Below are positions 50,551 to 60,359 of a DNA stretch of 64,000 bases, piece by piece. Each line of letters starts with the position of its first letter. The first letter of the stretch is position 1. Source of the DNA: CAYWTS01 sp964461265 (lineage in GTDB: Bacteria; Bacteroidota; Ignavibacteria; Tepidaquicellales; OLB5); contig CAYWTS010000008.1 in assembly GCA_964461265.1 (NCBI GenBank), positions 1-64,000 of the forward strand. Reading direction: 5' to 3'. Under the pieces are notes generated by a model. That model saw only the letters and a program-made list of their open reading frames with translations, was not told where the DNA came from and made no database searches. The position numbers were made by a program, and so were the translations under genes.

Positions 50551-51960
50551 CTACTGTGTTTTCTTTACTTCTACCCCTTCTTTCTTATCCACAATCTCAT
50601 ACCCCATCACTTTAACTTTGTTTCGCAATTCATCGGCAAGCTTCCAGTCTTTGTTTTTCTTTGCCTCTGCACGCTGTTTTACTAACTCCATTACTTCAAA
50701 CGGAATTTCCTGTTTGGCTTCCTCTGCATCCTTTAATCTTAAACCAAACACGTTATCAAAATCATAAGCTAATGCAATCTTTTCCGTATCTGTCAGTAAA
50801 TCATCCCTTAATGCTTCCCATAATATTCCAAGCCCGCCGGGAACATTAAGGTCATCGTTTATCGTTTCGCTGAATCTATTTTTATATCCTTGAAATGTTT
50901 CCTTTTCTGACTTCTGACCTCTAACTTCTGACTTCTTCAGTTCAATAATCTTCTTTCTCAATCTCTGGTACCCGTTTCTTGCAGCATCTAGGTTTTCGAA
51001 CGAAAACTGCAGGTGTTTGCGGTAATACGTTCCAAGGCACAGGTAACGGAAATCGAGCGGGTCATAACCCTTATCAATTAACGTCTGAATGCGTAAAAAT
51101 TCACCTTTCGATTTCGACATCTTGCCCGTCTCGTCAATTAAAAACTCGCCGTGAAGCCAGTAATTAACAAATTTCTCGCCCGTACATGCTTCCGACTGTG
51201 TAATTTCATTTGTGTGGTGGATTGAAATGTGGTCAACTCCCCCGCAGTGTATATCGAAATGGCTGCCGAGATACTTCATCGACATCGCTGAGCACTCAAT
51301 ATGCCAGCCCGGGAACCCCCTGCCCCAGGGTGAGTCCCATTCCATCTGCCGCTGCTTATCCTTAGGGGAAAATTTCCATAATGCAAAATCGGTTTTGTTT
51401 CTCTTTTCTTCGTGCAGTTCGATCCGTTTGCCGGCTTGAATACCCTCGACTTTTAAATTTGCCAGCTCGCCGTAATTGGGAACTTTTGACGTATCAAAAT
51501 AAACCCCGTCATTTTCTATTATGTAAGTAAAACCTTTCGCCTCAAGACATTTCACAAGTTCAATTTGTTCTTTAATATGTTCTGTCGCCTTGCACCACAC
51601 ATCGGGCTCAAGTATGTTCAGGCGTTTGAGGTCAAGCATAAACTCCTCGGTATAGAACTTTGCAATATCCCATACGGTCTTGCCTTCCCGTTTTGCACCT
51701 TCTTCCATTTTATCTTCGCCTTCATCGGCATTGCTTGTTAAGTGGCCAACGTCTGTAATGTTATCTACGTGCTTAACCTTATAGCCATTGTAAAGAAACA
51801 TCCGCTTAAGCAGGTCCTCAAATATATACGTCCGCATATTGCCTATGTGCTGGTAATTATAGACTGTAGGCCCGCAGCCGTAAATGCTAACCTCATTATC
51901 TTTTATGGGTTTAAACTCCTGTTTACTGTATCCTAATGTATTGTATAAATATATCTTCAT
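50551..51960 (-). CDS. cysS: Cysteinyl-tRNA synthetase
   Basis: 469 residues. Class I synthetase. CGPTVYNYQHIGNMR carries the zinc Cys and HIGH-type motif; zinc ligands continue in GWHIECSAMSMKYLG and HHTNEITQSEA; the KMSKS loop is GKMSKSKGEFL near 266. An insertion SEVRGQKSEKE near 345 is coded by four heptad repeats. DALR-like helical end follows. Charges tRNA(Cys). The gene is alone, with recN-side genes further along the same strand. Confidence 0.95.
   Translation of the reverse strand: MKIYLYNTLGYSKQEFKPIKDNEVSIYGCGPTVYNYQHIGNMRTYIFEDLLKRMFLYNGYKVKHVDNITDVGHLTSNADEGEDKMEEGAKREGKTVWDIAKFYTEEFMLDLKRLNILEPDVWCKATEHIKEQIELVKCLEAKGFTYIIENDGVYFDTSKVPNYGELANLKVEGIQAGKRIELHEEKRNKTDFALWKFSPKDKQRQMEWDSPWGRGFPGWHIECSAMSMKYLGSHFDIHCGGVDHISIHHTNEITQSEACTGEKFVNYWLHGEFLIDETGKMSKSKGEFLRIQTLIDKGYDPLDFRYLCLGTYYRKHLQFSFENLDAARNGYQRLRKKIIELKKSEVRGQKSEKETFQGYKNRFSETINDDLNVPGGLGILWEALRDDLLTDTEKIALAYDFDNVFGLRLKDAEEAKQEIPFEVMELVKQRAEAKKNKDWKLADELRNKVKVMGYEIVDKKEGVEVKKTQ
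50906..50933. repeat. Four TCTGACT-type heptads inside cysS
   Basis: TCTGACT TCTGACC TCTAACT TCTGACT in tandem on the plus strand, in frame with cysS on the minus strand, where they encode part of SEVRGQKSE. Period 7 is out of phase with the codons, so each unit codes for different residues. A similar heptad tract lies next to pnp. Confidence 0.65.
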
Positions 51961-52028
51961 AATGCGAAAATAATTTTTTCTGCACTGAGGTGAAAGTGAA
52001 ATATGGGGTGTTCTTTCCTTTTAAGGAA

Positions 52029-53219
52029 TTATAAGAATACCAATGAGCATAATACCGCTGCTATCACTACCCACTGAATTTTTATTTTAAACATTAATGC
52101 AACATAAGCTGCTAAGGCAAGCAAAATGCTAAATACGTTCCAATGCATTTGGGAAGAAAATTGTATCGTAATATATATAAGCAACCCGACAAAAGATATA
52201 AAAATGCCTCTCACGGCTCGGTTGAAATAAACATTCCTGTTAAGTTTCTCAAAATACCCTGTGAACAATATCACCATTAAGAAAGAGGGTAAAAAAATAC
52301 TTGTCGTTGCAACAACTGCTCCAATTACACCGTGTGTTAAATACCCCACAAAGGTTGAGGTTATAACAATCGGGCCCGGTGTAATTTGTCCTAACGCTAT
52401 TCCGTTCATAAATGTTGTGTTATCCAGTAAACCGCGGGCTTCAACAATTTCGTGATATAACAGAGGAAGCGAGTTAAAACCTCCTCCAAAAGCAAATAAA
52501 TCAACTTTTAGCATTATAACAGCAATATTGAATAAACCCGTGTTAGAAAAATAAAGGTATAATAATCCTGCAGCGGTTAATAAAATTATCACCAGAAAAT
52601 ATCTTGCCGACAGTTTGCTTTCTGCTTGAACAACGTCCCCACTCATTATTTTTGTTCGTAAAATTAACATTCCCGCAAGCGATGCAATTACTATGACAAT
52701 AAAAGGGTTTATGCCCAATAAATACAACCCTACAATTGCAACAGCAAACAAAACGTCTTTATAGTTGTTTAAAGAAGTTCGGGCAAACGTAAACGCTGAA
52801 TGGGCAATTATTGCAATTATAGCGGCGCGTAAGCCTGAGAAAATTGATATCACCTGCGGCAGGCTGGAGGTTTTTGAATAAATAATTGAAAGAATAAGCA
52901 TAAAAATAAAAGCCGGCAGCCCAAAGGCGGTAAAACTTGCCAGAGCGCCCGGTACTCCCCGCAACTTGAACCCTGAAAATGCTGCTGTCTGCATGGCTGT
53001 TGCCCCCGGTATAGTTTGACAAAGGGCTATGCCTGCATTAAAAGTCTTACTGTCAATCCAGTTTCTTTTAACAACAACCATTTCCCTGATATTTGCAACC
53101 ATAGCGGGACCCCCAAATGCTACCATACCCAGTTTTAGGAATGAAATAAAAATCCCTTTCAGGTGAATTCTTTTATTTTCTATATGTTCGGTTACCAAAT
53201 TCCTCTTTGTTTCTTTCAC
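52029..53219 (-). CDS. chrA: Chromate transporter family protein (two-domain CHR)
   Basis: 396 residues, about 10-12 membrane helices in two homologous halves. Each half begins with the family motif: FLKLGMVAFGGPAMVANIREMVV in the first and KVDLFAFGGGFNSLPLL in the second; both are followed by QTIPGA / QITPGP. ChrA exchanges chromate or sulfate-like anions for protons. Whether this member exports chromate or another oxyanion is not visible. 6 bp from recN, probably the same transcript. Confidence 0.85.
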   Translation of the reverse strand: MKETKRNLVTEHIENKRIHLKGIFISFLKLGMVAFGGPAMVANIREMVVVKRNWIDSKTFNAGIALCQTIPGATAMQTAAFSGFKLRGVPGALASFTAFGLPAFIFMLILSIIYSKTSSLPQVISIFSGLRAAIIAIIAHSAFTFARTSLNNYKDVLFAVAIVGLYLLGINPFIVIVIASLAGMLILRTKIMSGDVVQAESKLSARYFLVIILLTAAGLLYLYFSNTGLFNIAVIMLKVDLFAFGGGFNSLPLLYHEIVEARGLLDNTTFMNGIALGQITPGPIVITSTFVGYLTHGVIGAVVATTSIFLPSFLMVILFTGYFEKLNRNVYFNRAVRGIFISFVGLLIYITIQFSSQMHWNVFSILLALAAYVALMFKIKIQWVVIAAVLCSLVFL

Positions 53220-53225
53220 CGTTAC

Positions 53226-54965
53226 TTATATACTGTTATCCGCTTCTATCAACTGCTTCGCACTTTTAATTGAGGCATCCGTGATCTTTTCCCCGCTTAT
53301 TAGCCTCGCAATCTCAGCAACCTTTTCTTGTTTGGTTAATTTACGGATTTTTGTAAATGTAGTGTCCTTGTCTGTTTCTTTTTCTACTATAAAGTGTTCA
53401 TCTGCCTGCGCTGCTATTTGTGCAAGGTGTGTAACCGCTATAATTTGATGTGATTTTGAAAGCTTTTTTATAACTCTTCCTGCTTTCTGGGCTATTCTTC
53501 CGCTTATTCCGGTATCAATTTCATCAAAAATTAACGTGTTTATTTTATCGGCTTCTGCCAACACTGTTTTAATTGCCAGCATTATCCTTGAAACCTCACC
53601 TCCCGATGCTGTTTTCCTGAGCGGTGTAAAATCATCGCCTTTGTTTATTTGAACATGGAACTCAACATCATCTATGCCGCCGGGTGTCAGCTTAACTCTG
53701 CCTGTTTTCTTCCTGAACATTAGGTTGTCTTCTGCTTCTGCCGTAGCTGTTTCTTTTATCTCTGTCTTAAATTTTGCATCTTCAAGCCCCAGCTCCCTGA
53801 AGTACTCTTCAACATCTTTCTCAAGCTGTTTGGCTTTCTGTTTTCTTTCCCCTGAGATTTTCAAAGCAATGTTATATGCCTTTTCTTTTTGTGTTTTTAC
53901 GTTTTCTTCCGCCTCCTTTATTTTGCTGTCAAAGTTATCAAGAAGTGAAAGGTCTTTTTCTGCCTGATGGGCAATTTCAATAATTCCCTGTATGTTTGTT
54001 CCGTACTTTTTCTTTAAAAATTGAAGTTTATAAAGTCTTTCTCTCATTTCCTCTACTTTCTCCGGTTCAAAGCTAATTTTATCCAAGTGTTCTTTAATCT
54101 GCTTGCTTACCTCTTTCAATATTTCCCCTGCCCTGTCTGCTTCTTTAACAGATTCTGCTGCTGCTTTGTCTATCGAACTAATTTTTGCCAGAATATTTTG
54201 CACTTCCTTTATTTTTTCTATAACGGAACCTTCTCTCTCATACAGTTCTGTATAAGCACCCGATAGTGCCTGTTGTATGGTTTCATGATTTTCGACTACG
54301 TTAAGTTCTTCCTCAATTTTTTCTTCCTCGCCTGGCTGGGGGTTTACATCCTCAATTTCTTTAAGCTGAAACTCCAGAAAACTTCTTTTGTTTTCTATCT
54401 CATTTTTTCTCTTTACAAGATTATTATACTCTTCAATTTTATTAATTAAATCCCCAAATACACTTTTATAATTCACCTTCAAATCAATAAAATTTTTTCC
54501 TTTCTTACTTTCAACATAACTGTCTAAAAACTCTATATGAGTTTCTTTTTTTAATAACGATTGGTGTTCATTCTGTGAGTGTATATCTACTATCAGATTT
54601 CCTATTTCTTTAAGGTCATTTATATTAATCGGAGTATCATTTATAAAACACCTGCTGTATGCCTTGCTATAAAGTTCTCTTCTTAATATAAGTCCATATT
54701 CCAATTTTTCTGCTCCTGTTTTATCGAGATATTTTTCTATCCTTTTATTGTTGCCAGGAACAAATAATCCTTCTATTACCATTTTTTCTCTGTTTTTCTC
54801 TATTACCGAATAGTCAGCTCTTTCACCAAGGAGTAATGACAATGCATTTATTAAAATAGATTTACCGGCTCCTGTTTCTCCAATAATAATATTAAAGCCT
54901 GCAGAAAAATCAATCTCTATGTTCTTAAGAAGAAGATAATTTTTTATTGTTAATTTCTCTAACAA
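53226..54965 (-). CDS. recN: DNA repair protein RecN
   Basis: 579 residues, full length. SMC-like ATPase in double-strand-break repair. Walker A GETGAGKS at 29-36, a long coiled coil with a central hinge, then KTASGGEVSRIMLAIKTVLA (signature), TLIFDEIDTGISG (Walker B) and HLAQIAAQADEHF (H-loop). Start TTG at 54965. 221 bp after dnaA and in the same direction; dnaN is not next to dnaA here. Confidence 0.95.
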   Translation of the reverse strand: MLEKLTIKNYLLLKNIEIDFSAGFNIIIGETGAGKSILINALSLLLGERADYSVIEKNREKMVIEGLFVPGNNKRIEKYLDKTGAEKLEYGLILRRELYSKAYSRCFINDTPININDLKEIGNLIVDIHSQNEHQSLLKKETHIEFLDSYVESKKGKNFIDLKVNYKSVFGDLINKIEEYNNLVKRKNEIENKRSFLEFQLKEIEDVNPQPGEEEKIEEELNVVENHETIQQALSGAYTELYEREGSVIEKIKEVQNILAKISSIDKAAAESVKEADRAGEILKEVSKQIKEHLDKISFEPEKVEEMRERLYKLQFLKKKYGTNIQGIIEIAHQAEKDLSLLDNFDSKIKEAEENVKTQKEKAYNIALKISGERKQKAKQLEKDVEEYFRELGLEDAKFKTEIKETATAEAEDNLMFRKKTGRVKLTPGGIDDVEFHVQINKGDDFTPLRKTASGGEVSRIMLAIKTVLAEADKINTLIFDEIDTGISGRIAQKAGRVIKKLSKSHQIIAVTHLAQIAAQADEHFIVEKETDKDTTFTKIRKLTKQEKVAEIARLISGEKITDASIKSAKQLIEADNSI

Positions 54966-55159
54966 TATTATTAATATATAAAGTTATTATAGTATAAGTA
55001 GTAGTAATGTTAAATTATGTAATAAACACGCAAAATGTTTTAATTATTAGAAGTTTAATAAAAATAATGTTTATAGAATTGTTAGTTATTTTAGGTTATT
55101 TAAGCAAAAATAGAAAATAAAGGTGTGATAAAAAATAATATGAGAGGTTCTGTTAATAA

Positions 55160-55182
55160 AAAGTTTGTTATAAACAAACTTT
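55160..55182 (-). terminator. Terminator of dnaA
   Basis: AAAGTTTGTT-TAT-AACAAACTTT, a perfect 10-bp stem, starts 4 bp after the dnaA stop and runs into TTTTTATTAAC on the minus strand. The T-rich tail supports termination toward recN. Confidence 0.65.
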
Positions 55183-55186
55183 GTTG

Positions 55187-56635
55187 TTAGCTTGTTAAAA
55201 TCTCTTCTTTTAATGAATCAATTTTACCGGTAAAAACAGGATCTGAGTTTATTAAATCCTCAACACATTTACAAGCATGTATTACGGTAGCGTGGTTACG
55301 GCCTCCGAAATGAGATCCTATAGTCTGTAATGAGCAGCCAGTAAGTTCTTTTGAAAGAAACATTGCTACATGACGGGCAGTTACTATTTCCTGCCGTTTT
55401 GTTTTAAGACGTAAAAGGGATTCCTCTATTCCAAAGAAACGAGATACGGATGAAATAATGGTGCCTATGTCGACATTAAGTTTTCTGGATTTGAGAGCGC
55501 CGTATTTAGATATGCTTCTTTTGGCTATTTCCATATTTATTTCGCAACCGCTTATTTGAGATTCAAAAATCATGCTTTTAAGACAGCCTTCAAGTGAACG
55601 TATGTTGTCTTTTATATTTACAGCTACAAACTCGAGTATTTCATAGGGTATTTCCACCTGTTCAAACTCACATTTTTTATTAAGTATTGCGATTCTTGTT
55701 TCAAGATCTGGCGGCTGGATATCAACCGTAAGCCCCCACTGAAAGCGGGTAATAAGACGTTCTTCAAGACCGGTTAACTGGTGCGGAGGCTTATCACAGG
55801 AAAGAACAATCTGCTTTTTAAGCTGGTAAAGCGAATTGAAAATCTGGAAGAACGAATTCTGCGTGCTTTCTTTTCCTTCAAGGAACTGTATGTCATCAAC
55901 AATAAGGATATCAAGCGAGCGGTAAAATTTTTCGAATAAATGTGTATTGTTAAGGCGTATGCTCTGTACAAAAGATGTTGTAAAATCAGGACCTGTAATA
56001 TAGCAGAGACGCGCTGAAGGCCGGTTTTTAACAAGCTCATTTCCAACCGCCTGCATTAGATGTGTTTTGCCAAGTCCCACGCCGCCGTAAATTAAAAGAG
56101 GGTTATAACGGTGCCCCGGTCTTGAGGCAACCGATAGAGCTGCAGCAACAGCAAACTCGTTGTTTTGGCTGCGGACAAAACTTACGAAGGTTAAATCCTG
56201 ATTGAGGTTGGTTGCCCAAGAAGGGGATTGTTCTTTAATAACCTGCTCTGGCAGAGAGAAGGTAGTTTTTACAACAGGGAGATTATCAGCAAGCTTCTCA
56301 GCAGAAACGTGTTCATGCGGTACTGAATCCGGAATTACATTGCTAATTACCGGGTTTAATACAACGGGTTCTTCAGAAATATGTTTCAGTGCTTTATTAA
56401 TCTGCTCGGAAAAACGGGCTGTTAAGATTTTGTAGAAATCATTGCTGGGTACCGAAATTGTAAGAATGTTACCAGAAAAAGAAATAGCTTTTACAGGTTT
56501 GAACCACGTATTATATTTAATGCCCGAAATACTTTGACTGATTATTTCAAGGAAATTATTCCATACAATCCCGGCATCTTTAGCGGTTTGTTGATTTAAA
56601 GGACTATCGAAAAGCTGTAGTTGTTTCTCTTGCAT
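55187..56635 (-). CDS. dnaA: Chromosomal replication initiator DnaA
   Basis: 482 residues, four-domain DnaA. N-terminal DnaB-interacting helix (WNNFLEIISQSISGIKYNTWF), linker with Pro-rich loop, AAA+ domain with Walker A GGVGLGKTHLMQAVG near 183 and Walker B ILIVDDIQFLEGK near 245, arginine finger region GLEERLITRFQWG, and the DNA-binding helix-turn-helix ELTGCSLQTIGSHFGGRNHATVIHA. The last motif is the usual one for contacting DnaA boxes. The divergent gap to mnmE contains repeated TTATTAACA boxes. Confidence 0.97.
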   Translation of the reverse strand: MQEKQLQLFDSPLNQQTAKDAGIVWNNFLEIISQSISGIKYNTWFKPVKAISFSGNILTISVPSNDFYKILTARFSEQINKALKHISEEPVVLNPVISNVIPDSVPHEHVSAEKLADNLPVVKTTFSLPEQVIKEQSPSWATNLNQDLTFVSFVRSQNNEFAVAAALSVASRPGHRYNPLLIYGGVGLGKTHLMQAVGNELVKNRPSARLCYITGPDFTTSFVQSIRLNNTHLFEKFYRSLDILIVDDIQFLEGKESTQNSFFQIFNSLYQLKKQIVLSCDKPPHQLTGLEERLITRFQWGLTVDIQPPDLETRIAILNKKCEFEQVEIPYEILEFVAVNIKDNIRSLEGCLKSMIFESQISGCEINMEIAKRSISKYGALKSRKLNVDIGTIISSVSRFFGIEESLLRLKTKRQEIVTARHVAMFLSKELTGCSLQTIGSHFGGRNHATVIHACKCVEDLINSDPVFTGKIDSLKEEILTS

Positions 56636-56739
56636 GGTTGTCTAGCATATTTAAAAGTTTTTCTAAAAGTAATTTGATATGAGAAAACGCTTTAACCCGG
56701 TAACCGGAAACTATACCCAGGATTTCGGGAAATTATAAA

Positions 56740-57030
56740 TTATTAACAGTGAAAACGCTCTCTAACCCAAGCAAAAACAGGTTATTGCGAGAAATCCCCC
56801 GAGTTTTTAACATTTGTTGTTAATAACTTTTGAACAACGTAAAATATTCTTACGCTTAATTTTGTGCTTCTGTTTGGAGGGGGAAGTTTATTAACAAACT
56901 GTTAACAAGAGTATGTTCTTTCCCGGCAATACATTATAAAGTATTAAAGAAGCAAATTCAATAGCTCAATTTAGAATTTATAAATTTCCCTTTCAAGGTT
57001 AATTATTTTTTAAATGACTTACCATTATTT
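56740..57030. other. Candidate replication origin (oriC)
   Basis: Three exact TTATTAACA boxes (56740-56748 plus, 56818-56826 minus, 56888-56896 plus) and near matches TTTTTAACA (56804-56812) and CTGTTAACA (56899-56907) are grouped within 170 bp. They differ from E. coli TTATCCACA at two positions. A very AT-rich tract (56930-57030) follows, suitable as an unwinding element. All genes on the left from dnaA to cysS read leftward and those on the right to nth read rightward. Confidence 0.6.
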
Positions 57031-57042
57031 TTGTTATTTATT

Positions 57043-58425
57043 ATGTCACCATTATCAGGTAAAGAGATAACCACAATAGTTGCACCGGCAACATTAGTAG
57101 GTGAGTCGGGTATCACTGTGATAAGAATAAGCGGACCCAAAGCTATAGAGATAACCGATATGTTATTTTCAACATCGCAGCATAAACTTAAAAGAAAAGA
57201 CCTCGCCAAACAAGAAGGGTATACAGTTCACCACGGATTTATTTTTAAAGAGGGTGAAGCACTTGACGAAACTGTAGTTACACTTTTTAAAGCACCCCAC
57301 TCATATACAGGTGAGGATGTAGCGGAGCTGTCTATACATGGAGGACGTACTATGTGCCGTAAAATTATAGAGTTACTTCTTACAAAGGGCTGTGTTTATG
57401 CTGAACCGGGTGAGTTTACAAAGCGGGCTTTTCTGAACGGTAAAATGGATTTGATTCAAGCCGAAGCGGTTGCCGACCTGATCAGGGCAAAAACAGAACA
57501 AGCAGCATCCTCTGCAACAATGCAGCTGTCCGGAAGACTTACGGACAAGATAAACAAGTTAAGGGAAAGACTAATTGATGTCTGTTCGCTGATGGAGCTT
57601 GAGCTTGATTTTTCGGAGGAAGAACTTGAAATAATCCCAAAAGATAAAATTAAAAGCAGTATAGAAGAAGTTATAAAAACAATAAATGAAATTGCAGGAT
57701 CATATGAAGGGGGAAGGGTATTAAGAGAAGGCATGAACCTTACCATAACCGGAGAACCAAACGTAGGCAAGTCGAGTATTTTTAATTATATGCTTAACGA
57801 TAGCCGGGCAATTGTTTCCGATATCCCGGGTACCACACGCGATTACCTTGAGGAGTCACTGATTTTAGGAGATATTAAGTATAACTTAACAGACACGGCG
57901 GGTATCAGAACGGCAAAAGATGAAGTTGAGAAAATGGGCGTTGAAAGGTCATTCCGTAAAATAAAGGAAGCAGATATTGTAATAAATGTATATGACGCAA
58001 CCAAAATTGACGATTATACAGAAGAACTAAAAAGACCAATTAAAAAAAACCATATCATTGTTCTTAACAAAACAGATTTATTGAGCACAGAACCGCAAAT
58101 TTCGGGAAAATTTTTATATATTTCTGCTAAAACAGGTAAAAACATAGATTTATTAGAAAAAAAGATTATTAAATTATCAAACCAAATTACAAATAAAGCC
58201 ATCCATAGCGAGGTTTTTATTACAAATATCAGACACCGGGATTTACTAACAAAAGCAGAGGAAAATCTCAAAAATGCATTGGCTGCGTGTAACGAGGAGG
58301 CAGGAAACGAGATAATATCTTTTGAAACAAGAGAGGCAGTAAAAGCTCTGGAAGAGATAATAGGAAAAACAACAAATACAGAGATTTTAAACAATATTTT
58401 TTCAAAATTCTGCATTGGGAAGTAA
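57043..58425 (+). CDS. mnmE: tRNA modification GTPase MnmE
   Basis: 460 residues from ATG at 57043; an upstream TTG at 57031 would add LFI-type residues and is less likely. With MnmG it makes 5-carboxymethylaminomethyl-uridine at the wobble position. N-terminal tetrahydrofolate-binding domain (ATLVGESGITVIRISG, HPHSYTGED-like APHSYTGEDVAELS), helical domain, G domain (GEPNVGKSS, SDIPGTTRDYLEE, DTAGIR, NKTD) and the C-terminal CIGK, all present. Confidence 0.95.
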   Translation: MSPLSGKEITTIVAPATLVGESGITVIRISGPKAIEITDMLFSTSQHKLKRKDLAKQEGYTVHHGFIFKEGEALDETVVTLFKAPHSYTGEDVAELSIHGGRTMCRKIIELLLTKGCVYAEPGEFTKRAFLNGKMDLIQAEAVADLIRAKTEQAASSATMQLSGRLTDKINKLRERLIDVCSLMELELDFSEEELEIIPKDKIKSSIEEVIKTINEIAGSYEGGRVLREGMNLTITGEPNVGKSSIFNYMLNDSRAIVSDIPGTTRDYLEESLILGDIKYNLTDTAGIRTAKDEVEKMGVERSFRKIKEADIVINVYDATKIDDYTEELKRPIKKNHIIVLNKTDLLSTEPQISGKFLYISAKTGKNIDLLEKKIIKLSNQITNKAIHSEVFITNIRHRDLLTKAEENLKNALAACNEEAGNEIISFETREAVKALEEIIGKTTNTEILNNIFSKFCIGK

Positions 58426-58447
58426 TTAATAACTAAAGATGGCCAAT

Positions 58448-58463
58448 AGTTTCATGTGAAACA
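58448..58463. promoter_or_regulatory. parS-like ParB binding site
   Basis: AGTTTCATGTGAAACA differs from the widely conserved parS TGTTTCACGTGAAACA at 2 of 16 positions. It lies between mnmE and mnmG, 1.4-1.7 kb from the candidate oriC, where parS sites usually cluster. No parA or parB gene is in the window. Confidence 0.5.
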
Positions 58464-58472
58464 TTTAAAAAA

Positions 58473-60359
58473 GTGTTAATAAAAGAAAAGAAATATGACA
58501 TTTTAGTAGTCGGAGCAGGCCATGCAGGAATTGAGGCAGCCTGGGCAGCATCTGGCATGGGGTGTATAGTGGGAATAGTCACAATGGATCCAGATGCAAT
58601 TGGACGCATGTCTTGCAACCCGGCAATTGGAGGAACTGCTAAGGGACATCTTGTTAAAGAAATAGATGCCCTTGGCGGATTAATGGGAAGAATAGCAGAT
58701 GACACGGGAATTCAGTTCAGGATGCTGAATAAATCGAAAGGTCCGGCAATATGGTCGCCAAGATGCCAAAACGATAGAGAATTCTATTCAATAACCGCAA
58801 AGAAATATCTGCAGCAGCGAGAAAACATTACTATAATTAAAGGAATGGTTGACGAGATTTACGCTGACGGAGATAAAATTAAAGGAATTGTTTTGTCGTC
58901 CGGAAAGGTAATAAATTGTAAAGCATTGATTATAACAAGCGGAACGTTCCTTAACGCGGTTATGCATACCGGCTTAAATCAAACCGAAGGAGGCAGATAT
59001 GGAGAACAATCAGCCACAAGACTATCTAAATCACTATTAAAGCATAATTTTACAACAGGCAGGCTAAAAACGGGAACCCCGCCCCGCCTTGAGAAAAGCA
59101 CTATTGATTTCAGTGTATGTGAAGTACAGCCCGGAGATCTGGATCCGGAGCCATTTTCAATGCAAACGAAAGGTAAGTTCCCGGCATTAGATCAGATTTC
59201 CTGTTTTATTACACATACAAATCCGGCTGTACATAAAGAGCTGGAAAAGGGTTTTAAGTATTCGCCGATGTTCACGGGGAAAATAAAAGGAGTTGGTCCG
59301 AGGTATTGTCCCTCAATAGAAGATAAGATATACAGATTTTCCGATAAACTGCGTCATCAGATTTTTCTTGAACCGGAAGGCTTAGATACAAATGTTATTT
59401 ATATGAACGGTTTTTCTTCAAGCCTGCCTGCAGAAATACAGCAAAAAGCATTACAGAGAGTTAAAGGACTTGAAAAGGCAACCATGCTTCGCCCGGGTTA
59501 CGCAGTGGAATATGATTTCTTCCCAACATATCAGATAAAACTTACACTTGAAACAAAATTTGTAAAAGGGCTCTATTTTGCCGGGCAGATAAACGGGACG
59601 TCGGGGTATGAAGAAGCAGCAGCACAGGGACTTATGGCAGGTATAAACGCTGCTTTAAAGCTGAAAGGAGAGGAACCATTTATACTAAAGCGTTCAGAAG
59701 CTTATATCGGGGTTCTTATAGACGATCTTATAAACAAATGTCCCGATGAGCCATACCGAATGTTTACCTCTTCAGCCGAGTACAGACTTATATTACGGCA
59801 GGATAATGCAGACAGACGCCTGTTAAAATACGGACACAAATTTGGATTGATTCCGGAAGAGTTTCACAAGGAACAATTAATTCAGGAAAGGTTAATTCAA
59901 AACGGGCTTAATTTTTTTAAGCAGGAATACATTCCCCCAAAGGCAATTAATGATTTTTTAGTTCGGAACAATTCTTCATCCATTCAGCATTCCGAAAACG
60001 CTGCACAAATTGTTAAAAGAAATGAAATAAAACTTGATAGTTTCCTTGAAATCGGTTATTTCAAAAACAACAAGCTTATAAGCATGATCAGGGAAAACAA
60101 GAAGGTAATAGAACAAATAGAAATTGAGCTTAAGTATGAAGGATATATTAAGAGACAGTCTGAACAGGCAGAACAATTTAATGGAATTGAGTCGGAAGTA
60201 ATACCGGGAAACTTCGATTATAAAAAGATAAAATCGCTTTCTTCAGAAGCAAGAGAAAAGCTGAGCAAAATTAAGCCGCTCTCGCTTGGACAGGCATCGC
60301 GTATAGCGGGAGTATCGCCATCCGATATTTCAATACTTGCTGTGTATATGAAAGGGTAA
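58473..60359 (+). CDS. mnmG: tRNA uridine-5-carboxymethylaminomethyl(34) synthesis enzyme MnmG
   Basis: 628 residues. FAD-binding partner of MnmE. Rossmann motif VVGAGHAGIEAAWAASGMG at the N-terminus, CNPAIGGTAKGHLVKEIDALGG, HTGLNQTEGGRYGEQSA, FTTGRLKTGTPPRL, GQINGTSGYEEAAAQGLMAGINAAL, TSSAEYRLILRQDNAD and the C-terminal helical domain. Start GTG at 58473. Its stop overlaps the ATG of rsmG. Confidence 0.97.
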   Translation: MLIKEKKYDILVVGAGHAGIEAAWAASGMGCIVGIVTMDPDAIGRMSCNPAIGGTAKGHLVKEIDALGGLMGRIADDTGIQFRMLNKSKGPAIWSPRCQNDREFYSITAKKYLQQRENITIIKGMVDEIYADGDKIKGIVLSSGKVINCKALIITSGTFLNAVMHTGLNQTEGGRYGEQSATRLSKSLLKHNFTTGRLKTGTPPRLEKSTIDFSVCEVQPGDLDPEPFSMQTKGKFPALDQISCFITHTNPAVHKELEKGFKYSPMFTGKIKGVGPRYCPSIEDKIYRFSDKLRHQIFLEPEGLDTNVIYMNGFSSSLPAEIQQKALQRVKGLEKATMLRPGYAVEYDFFPTYQIKLTLETKFVKGLYFAGQINGTSGYEEAAAQGLMAGINAALKLKGEEPFILKRSEAYIGVLIDDLINKCPDEPYRMFTSSAEYRLILRQDNADRRLLKYGHKFGLIPEEFHKEQLIQERLIQNGLNFFKQEYIPPKAINDFLVRNNSSSIQHSENAAQIVKRNEIKLDSFLEIGYFKNNKLISMIRENKKVIEQIEIELKYEGYIKRQSEQAEQFNGIESEVIPGNFDYKKIKSLSSEAREKLSKIKPLSLGQASRIAGVSPSDISILAVYMKG

